Assembly (NCBI GenBank): GCA_905201565.1
Contig: CAJKOS010000057.1
Span: forward strand, 1 to 10,474
Reading direction: 5' to 3'
From: an uncultured Erysipelotrichaceae bacterium
GTDB taxonomy: Bacteria; Bacillota_I; Bacilli_A; Erysipelotrichales; Erysipelotrichaceae
DNA length: 10,474 nucleotides
Shown here: positions 6,583 to 10,474 of the stretch, piece after piece
Position numbering within the stretch: position 1 is the first letter of the stretch
Layout of the letters: every line of letters starts with the position of its first letter
The notes under the pieces: model-generated
The model's database searches: none
Told to the model about the DNA's origin: nothing
Seen by the model: only the letters and a program-made list of their open reading frames with translations
Made by a program: the position numbers and the translations under genes

Positions 6583-7975
6583 CTGTCACCTCCATCATTT
6601 CTCCTTCATTTTCCATGGAAAGTTTCAAGAGAATTCCCGCAAAACACAATGTGATGGTCTGATAGGTAAAGCCTCGTGACAAGAAGGGAATAGGAAGACC
6701 GGTTAGAGGGATGATGTTGCAGGAACCAAGGATGACGATGATGGCCTGCATAAATAACATGGCAGCTGCCCCAAAGGCAACAACCGCATCCTGTGGGTTC
6801 TTCCGTAACAGTTTCAGGGATATTTCTCCACCACGTATTGCAATACGTGAAAGCTGTATCAAAGCAAAGAAGGCAATAGGGAAGCCAAGGGTAGTGATCA
6901 TGGCCACAAATGCCATATCGCTTTCCGCTACCGGAATGGCATGGAAGTTTACCGTATTACCAGAAAGTCCGCCCATCCATAACGCCTTCTTTCCCTGTAA
7001 CAGTTGATAGCCTGCACCATAGGGGTCATTATAGATGTTGGCTGTGACGGAGAAACGCTCATAGACCTTACGCACAATCGGCCATATATATGCAGAGATG
7101 CCGGACAATGTGCCAGCCTCATGAGAAGGCAATAAGGCATGGTAAAGTACAAAGGCAGAGAGGACTGCAAATGCACACATGGAAAAGATGACGATGAGAT
7201 AAATTCTCTTGCGCTTTGAATGTTCAAGGAAAATGAACAGAAGGGCAAGATGCAGTACAAAGAGGATCATAAGCGATCCCATTTCATGGATCAGTAAAGA
7301 ACCTGCCGCATTGATGAAAAGAAACAGAGTAGAAAGCAACAGAACTGTTTTTTCATTATCACGATAGCGTGAGGAAAAAAGCGAAGCATAAAACAGCAGT
7401 GCGCTGACTTTGGTGAAATCTGTTAACTGCAAAGTCAAAGGGCCGATGGAAATCCAAGCGCTTGTACCATAGCCATTTGGGTCATAGCCAAACAAGACAA
7501 GGGAAAGATAGATGGAAAGGGATACTCCCATCATGACATAGACGGTTGCCCGGTGGTTGAGGATTTTACGGAAAAAGCTGTAGAAGATGATGAAAACTGC
7601 CGCCAGTAGTATGGCGATGCCATACTTGATGAGGCTGAATGAACCGGCAGGGTTATAGATTTCATCAATCAGAAGCTGTACGCCTATACCCATAGATACA
7701 AGGTAACAGACTGCCGCAAACAGTTTCATGTCCGCACTTTTCTGATAGAAGTAATTTCCAAGAATGCCCGTAATGACAAGCATTGGCGCAAGAGCGATCA
7801 GGTATTGCGTTCCGGCAGCGGATGACTTGAGAAAGACAATTCCTGCCATGAGTATTTCAAAGATGACCGCATGGGTGATAAACCGGTCACTTTTATCTTC
7901 AACATAGACGATTTCTTCACCTGTTTCTTCGACTGGATGTTGTTGTATATTCTCTTTTTTATGAAAGATGTTCAT
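6569..7975 (-). CDS. SEDS-family peptidoglycan glycosyltransferase (FtsW/RodA/SpoVE-like)
   Basis: A multipass membrane protein that polymerises lipid II into glycan strands together with a class B PBP. From ATG 7975 it has 468 residues: a hydrophilic N-terminal tail of about 30, then about ten membrane segments. Family landmarks are GTSAWISIGPLTLQLTDFTK (170-189), GAGYQ (320-324), IPVAESDMAFVA with D353 aligning to the catalytic Asp of SEDS enzymes, and PLTGLPIPFLSRG (423-435). Deviations from the usual consensus are IHEMGS (about 229-234) where QxDLGT-like sequence is common, and SRGFTYQ in place of SYGGSS. I chose ATG 7975 because GAAAGGAGG lies four bases upstream; the in-frame ATG 7996 would add seven residues and overlaps the promoter. 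It is the first gene of a two-gene unit with the overlapping PBP. I avoid naming it ftsW or rodA because sequence alone does not separate these roles. Confidence 0.93.
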   Translation of the reverse strand: MNIFHKKENIQQHPVEETGEEIVYVEDKSDRFITHAVIFEILMAGIVFLKSSAAGTQYLIALAPMLVITGILGNYFYQKSADMKLFAAVCYLVSMGIGVQLLIDEIYNPAGSFSLIKYGIAILLAAVFIIFYSFFRKILNHRATVYVMMGVSLSIYLSLVLFGYDPNGYGTSAWISIGPLTLQLTDFTKVSALLFYASLFSSRYRDNEKTVLLLSTLFLFINAAGSLLIHEMGSLMILFVLHLALLFIFLEHSKRKRIYLIVIFSMCAFAVLSAFVLYHALLPSHEAGTLSGISAYIWPIVRKVYERFSVTANIYNDPYGAGYQLLQGKKALWMGGLSGNTVNFHAIPVAESDMAFVAMITTLGFPIAFFALIQLSRIAIRGGEISLKLLRKNPQDAVVAFGAAAMLFMQAIIVILGSCNIIPLTGLPIPFLSRGFTYQTITLCFAGILLKLSMENEGEMMEVTDEEQ

Positions 7976-7997
7976 AGTCCTCCTTTCGATAATCATT

Positions 7998-8026
7998 AGA
8001 ATAGTGAGTTTTACAAGTAATTACAA
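7998..8026 (-). promoter_or_regulatory. Putative promoter of the SEDS-PBP unit
   Basis: On the minus strand the elements are TTGTAA (-35, 8026-8021), a 17-base spacer and TATTCT (-10, 8003-7998). The predicted start is about 15-20 bases upstream of the start codon. The -35 box falls inside a tandem ten-base repeat (8011-8030). The -10 is a moderate match, so confidence is limited. Confidence 0.4.
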
Positions 8027-8030
8027 GTTA
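8011..8030. repeat. Tandem 10-bp repeat in the divergent SEDS/galM promoter region
   Basis: TTACAAGTAA is followed directly by TTACAAGTTA, two copies differing at one base. The first copy is itself close to a dyad (TTAC..GTAA). Spacing of one helical turn and overlap with the predicted -35 box suggest a possible regulator site, but no known regulator is recognised. Confidence 0.5.
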
Positions 8031-8092
8031 GAGTCTTCTTATGTATCTTAAGTTTTTCTGAAAGTGTGATATGGTTATAGAAGAGGTGTACT

Positions 8093-9085
8093 ATGAAACA
8101 ACAATTTGGAAAATTAAACGGACAGGAAGTATTTCTTTATACGATTGAAAATGACAACATCCGCATGTCGGTAACAGAGTATGGGGCAACACTTGTCTCT
8201 TTTGTTCACAAGAAAAACAATATTGATGTGGTGCTTGGATTTGATAACCTTGATGGTTATCTTAATCAGACTTCCTACATTGGGGCATCGATTGGAAGAA
8301 CTGCCAACAGAATTGAAAAAGGAACGTTTACCTTAAATGGCAAGGTGTATCATTTACCCATTAATAACAACGGAAACTGTAACCATGGCGGTCTTGTCGG
8401 TTTCGACAAGGTGATTTGGAAAGCAGAGGAAAAGAGAGATTCTGTTACCTTTACCTACCTTTCCAAAGATGGAGAAGAAGGCTATCCGGGGAATCTTCTG
8501 GTAAAGGTGACATACCGATTGTTGGAAAGCGGGCTGGAAATTAAGGCAGAAGGCACACCGGATGCGGATACGCTGTTTGCGTATACAAATCATTCCTATT
8601 TCAACTTGGGTAAAGATGCCCTGGAACATGAAGTGCAGATCAATTCTTCCGTTTATGCACTGAGTGATGAAAACGGACTGGCATTAAACGAGATTGTACC
8701 GGTAGAAGGTACACCATTTGACTTTCGTAAGTTTCATATGCCGGGTGAAAGGATCAATGAGGATGCTATTCAGTTAAAGTATGGCAATGGTTATGACCAC
8801 TATTTTCCAATAGATGGAAATGGCATGCGCAAGTTTGCCGTATGCAGAGGGAAACAAATAGAGATGGAAGTTTATTCCGATCAGCCCGGCATGCATTTCT
8901 ATAGTGCCAATTATCTGGAAGGAAAAAGGGGAAAGCATAACTTTGTTTATGATCCCCGCACTGCCCTTTGCTTTGAGTGTGCCTATATGCCCAATGCTAT
9001 CAACTATGCAGGTGTTAAGCAGCCGGTTGTGAAAAAAAATGAAACAAGTGTGCAAACAATCTGGTATGAGTTGAAAGAAAAGTGA
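8093..9085 (+). CDS. galM: Aldose 1-epimerase (mutarotase)
   Basis: Interconverts the alpha and beta anomers of free aldoses such as galactose or glucose, in the cytoplasm. The 330 residues match the family's usual ~330-350. Visible family residues are R69 and NR 72-73 in IGRTANR, H98 in NHGGLVGFDKVIW, the catalytic His in YTNHSYFNLG (H167), the substrate-binding Asp in NGYDHYF (D235), and the catalytic Glu in LCFECAYMPNAINY (E295). The start follows AGAGGTG at a good distance. No other galactose (Leloir) genes are present in the window, so its physiological sugar is not shown by context. It is divergent from the SEDS gene. No terminator is seen directly after its stop codon; the first strong hairpin downstream is the one in the carA leader, so read-through transcripts may end there. 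The -10 region (TGATATGGT, about 8068-8076) is weak. Confidence 0.95.
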   Translation: MKQQFGKLNGQEVFLYTIENDNIRMSVTEYGATLVSFVHKKNNIDVVLGFDNLDGYLNQTSYIGASIGRTANRIEKGTFTLNGKVYHLPINNNGNCNHGGLVGFDKVIWKAEEKRDSVTFTYLSKDGEEGYPGNLLVKVTYRLLESGLEIKAEGTPDADTLFAYTNHSYFNLGKDALEHEVQINSSVYALSDENGLALNEIVPVEGTPFDFRKFHMPGERINEDAIQLKYGNGYDHYFPIDGNGMRKFAVCRGKQIEMEVYSDQPGMHFYSANYLEGKRGKHNFVYDPRTALCFECAYMPNAINYAGVKQPVVKKNETSVQTIWYELKEK

Positions 9086-9095
9086 AAACTTTTTG

Positions 9096-9124
9096 TTGTA
9101 TATGTTTTTGCATGCATGTATAAT
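9096..9124 (+). promoter_or_regulatory. Promoter of the carAB leader
   Basis: TTGTAT (-35, 9096-9101), a 17-base spacer and a perfect TATAAT (-10, 9119-9124), with a predicted start near 9131. It begins 11 bases after the galM stop. Any transcript from it must pass the terminator at 9216-9254 before reaching carA; no promoter is visible between that terminator and the carA ribosome binding site. Confidence 0.7.
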
Positions 9125-9136
9125 CTGAAAATGAAA

Positions 9137-9195
9137 AATGGAGGTGCAGGATGAAACGTATCAGATGCTTGAAAACTGTAATGCTGTACTCCATT
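9137..9195 (+). promoter_or_regulatory. Predicted hairpin hiding the leader-peptide ribosome binding site
   Basis: Bases 9137-9149 can pair with 9184-9195 (AATGGAGGTGCAG against CTGTACTCCATT). This gives 12 pairs with one bulged G (9143) and one G-U pair, closing a loop of about 34 bases. The 5' arm contains the whole GGAGGTG ribosome binding site of the leader peptide. A ribosome translating the leader would open the stem. Drawn by hand; no energy was calculated. Confidence 0.5.
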
Positions 9196-9213
9196 ATTTC
9201 TGTTGATCAATAG
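9151..9213 (+). CDS. Putative 20-residue leader peptide upstream of carA
   Basis: ATG 9151 to TAG 9213 encodes MKRIRCLKTVMLYSIISVDQ. It has a strong ribosome binding site, GGAGG (9140-9144), six bases upstream. It lies between a good promoter and a strong intrinsic terminator, and its stop codon is only two bases before the terminator stem. A ribosome finishing this peptide would cover the 5' arm and prevent the hairpin. This resembles the geometry of coupled leader-peptide attenuators such as E. coli pyrL-pyrBI, by analogy only. The peptide has two Arg codons (CGT, AGA) but no run of one amino acid, so simple starvation sensing of arginine is not obvious. The last third of the coding sequence is U-rich in RNA, which could be a UTP-sensitive pause region. 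The peptide probably has no function of its own. Confidence 0.6.
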   Translation: MKRIRCLKTVMLYSIISVDQ

Positions 9214-9215
9214 TC

Positions 9216-9254
9216 AAAAAGAGATTGGTAGCTTTGTCGACCAATCTCTTTTTT
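9216..9254 (+). terminator. Strong intrinsic terminator (attenuator) before carA
   Basis: Bases 9216-9229 (AAAAAGAGATTGGT) pair with 9240-9253 (ACCAATCTCTTTTT) around a ten-base loop, and the run of T continues to 9254. The uninterrupted stem is at least ten pairs before the A/T flank. It is inside the carA leader rather than at a gene end, so it most likely acts as an attenuator. It may also end galM transcripts. Confidence 0.88.
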
Positions 9255-9273
9255 AAAGAGAAGGAGGAAGGAT

Positions 9274-10353
9274 ATGAAGCGAATACTTGTTTTGGAAGAT
9301 GGCAGCTGGTATGAAGGTGAAGCGTTTGGGGCGAATACGTATAAAACCGGTGAATTGGTGTTTAATACATCAATGACCGGCTATCAGGAAATATTGACGG
9401 ATCCATCCTACTATGGGCAGATTGTTATGTTAACGTATCCATTAATAGGGAATTATGGTATTAATCGGGACGATTACGAAAGTATGAAACCATCGTGTTT
9501 CGGGCTTGTTATTAAAGATCTTTGTACTGTACCATCCAATTTCCGCTCATGTGCCGATCTGGATTCGTACCTTCTGGAACATGGTATTCCCGGTATCTCA
9601 AATGTGGATACGCGGGCAATAACAAAAGCAATCCGTGAAAAAGGTACGATGAAGGCTTGTTTTTGCGATAGCAGAGAAGAAATAGAACCGCTTCTCAAAA
9701 AACTGCAAAGCACTGATTTTTTACATGATCAGGTGAGTTGTGTTTCTACCAAAAGTACTTATCCGGTTCCGGGGCGCGGAAAACTGGTGGTTGTTATGGA
9801 TTTTGGGGTCAAACTAAGCATTTTGAGGGAGCTATCCAAAAGGGACTGCGATGTGATTGTTGTGCCATACAATACCAGTGCAAAGCAGATTCTTTCCTAT
9901 CATCCCGATGGGGTATTGTTATCCAACGGACCTGGTGATCCATCTGATCTTCCTGATGTAATTGAACAGATAAAAATACTGATTGACCATACGGTTGTGT
10001 TTGGCATATGTCTGGGGTGTCAGCTTATTTCACTTGCCTGCGGGGCAAAGACATACCGGCTTCGCTTTGGACATCGAGGAGCGAATCATCCGGTAAAAGA
10101 TCTATTGACTGGAAAAGTGGAAATCACTTCCCAGAACCATGGTTTTGCGGTGATGAAGGAATCTTTGGAAAATACGGGTCTTGTCATGAGCCATCAGGCT
10201 TTAAATGATGGTTCATGTGAGGAAGTTAGGCACACTGCTAAACCATGTTTTGCAGTGCAGTATCATCCTGAAGCAGATGCCGGTCCGGAAGACAGCCGAT
10301 ATTTGTTTGACAGATTTATGGAAATGATGGGAGGAGAAAATAAAAATGCCTAA
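9274..10353 (+). CDS. carA: Carbamoyl-phosphate synthase small (glutamine amidotransferase) subunit
   Basis: Hydrolyses glutamine and passes ammonia to the large subunit, which makes carbamoyl phosphate for pyrimidine and arginine synthesis in the cytoplasm. The 359 residues match the usual ~350-390. The N-terminal CPSase small-chain domain covers about 1-135 ([35 protein letters not shown]). The class I glutamine amidotransferase domain covers about 170-350. Its catalytic triad is intact: C246 in GICLGCQ, and H331 and E333 in QYHPEA. Other signatures are [10 protein letters not shown] (226-235) and [10 protein letters not shown] (265-274). Where most homologues have GICLGHQ, this protein has Cys at 249 instead of His. 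The start is set by AAGGAGGA (9261-9268). It overlaps carB by eight bases, as expected for a translationally coupled pair, and expression should depend on read-through of the leader terminator. Pyrimidine-specific versus shared carAB cannot be decided because the downstream operon is outside the window. Confidence 0.97.
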   Translation: MKRILVLEDGSWYEGEAFGANTYKTGELVFNTSMTGYQEILTDPSYYGQIVMLTYPLIGNYGINRDDYESMKPSCFGLVIKDLCTVPSNFRSCADLDSYLLEHGIPGISNVDTRAITKAIREKGTMKACFCDSREEIEPLLKKLQSTDFLHDQVSCVSTKSTYPVPGRGKLVVVMDFGVKLSILRELSKRDCDVIVVPYNTSAKQILSYHPDGVLLSNGPGDPSDLPDVIEQIKILIDHTVVFGICLGCQLISLACGAKTYRLRFGHRGANHPVKDLLTGKVEITSQNHGFAVMKESLENTGLVMSHQALNDGSCEEVRHTAKPCFAVQYHPEADAGPEDSRYLFDRFMEMMGGENKNA

Positions 10354-10474
10354 GCGTACAGATATTCACAAAATCATGGTCATTGGGTCCGGTCCAATTA
10401 TTATCGGTCAGGCGGCGGAATTTGATTACGCTGGTTCCCAGGCTTGTGCATCATTAAGAGAAGAAGGATATGAG
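10346..10474 (+). CDS. carB: Carbamoyl-phosphate synthase large subunit (N-terminal part)
   Basis: The first 43 codons of the ATP-grasp synthetase subunit that joins bicarbonate, ammonia and phosphate from two ATP. The sequence begins [20 protein letters not shown] and continues [13 protein letters not shown], the highly conserved start of CarB. The full protein is normally about 1,060-1,070 residues, so over 95 percent lies beyond the right edge. The ATG is nested in the end of carA (ATGCCTAA, eight-base overlap). A GGGAGGAG ribosome binding site lies about ten bases upstream within carA. It is co-transcribed with carA and so is under the same leader attenuator. Confidence 0.97.
   Translation, partial: MPKRTDIHKIMVIGSGPIIIGQAAEFDYAGSQACASLREEGYE

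Noticed and set aside
7976..7996. Earlier start for the SEDS protein at 7996 (seven more residues)
   Set aside because: It lacks a good ribosome binding site and sits in the predicted promoter, while ATG 7975 has a near-perfect one.
9151..9213. Classic amino-acid-starvation attenuator for arginine
   Set aside because: Only two Arg codons occur, separated and near the start of the peptide; there is no run of regulatory codons. It is kept only as a general leader-peptide attenuator.
9125..9273. PyrR-binding antitermination leader before carA
   Set aside because: I found no sequence resembling the conserved PyrR-binding hairpin loop, and the only clear stems are the terminator and the ribosome-binding-site hairpin. 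A covariance search would settle it.
1..10474. Mobile elements, defence systems, CRISPR repeats or structural RNA genes
   Set aside because: No transposase, integrase, terminal repeats, regularly spaced repeats or tRNA/rRNA-like sequence was seen; every large open frame belongs to a housekeeping or membrane family.

Overview
The window looks like the chromosome of a low-to-moderate-GC Bacillota bacterium. An Erysipelotrichia-like lineage is a guess from overall protein character and cannot be proven here. The supporting signs are strong AGGAGG-type ribosome binding sites, a T-box leader, TTGnnn/TATAAT-like promoters and hairpin-plus-U-tract terminators. Nearly all of it is ordinary core metabolism and cell-wall machinery. 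I see no transposon, phage gene, CRISPR array, tRNA or rRNA.

Layout from left to right. (1) 1-1304, minus: aldehyde dehydrogenase, running off the left edge so its last residues are missing. (2) 1474-3513, minus: lysS, a lysyl-tRNA synthetase of 679 residues, far longer than the usual ~500 because it has a charged N-terminal extension and a C-terminal Trbp111/EMAP-II-like tRNA-binding domain. It ends in a terminator at about 1390-1430. (3) 3514-3920: a gene-free stretch holding the lysS T-box leader (specifier AAG, lysine), the lysS promoter, and the divergent promoter of the next gene. (4) 3921-5156, plus: AI-2E/PerM-family membrane protein, ending in a terminator shared with the convergent gene pair. 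(5) 5176-7975, minus: an overlapping two-gene unit, a SEDS (FtsW/RodA-like) glycosyltransferase followed by a class B penicillin-binding protein, i.e. a matched peptidoglycan polymerase/transpeptidase pair. (6) 8093-9085, plus: galM, aldose 1-epimerase. (7) 9096-9254: a promoter, a 20-codon leader peptide and a strong intrinsic terminator in front of (8) carA (9274-10353) and the start of carB (10346 onward), the two subunits of carbamoyl-phosphate synthetase feeding pyrimidine and arginine synthesis.

The most interesting points are regulatory and architectural. The carAB leader looks like a coupled transcription-translation attenuator: the leader-peptide stop codon is two bases from the terminator stem, and a 12-bp imperfect hairpin can hide the leader-peptide ribosome binding site. 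The lysyl-tRNA synthetase carries extra RNA-binding modules at both ends and is itself under tRNA-sensing T-box control. No wholly new system is evident.
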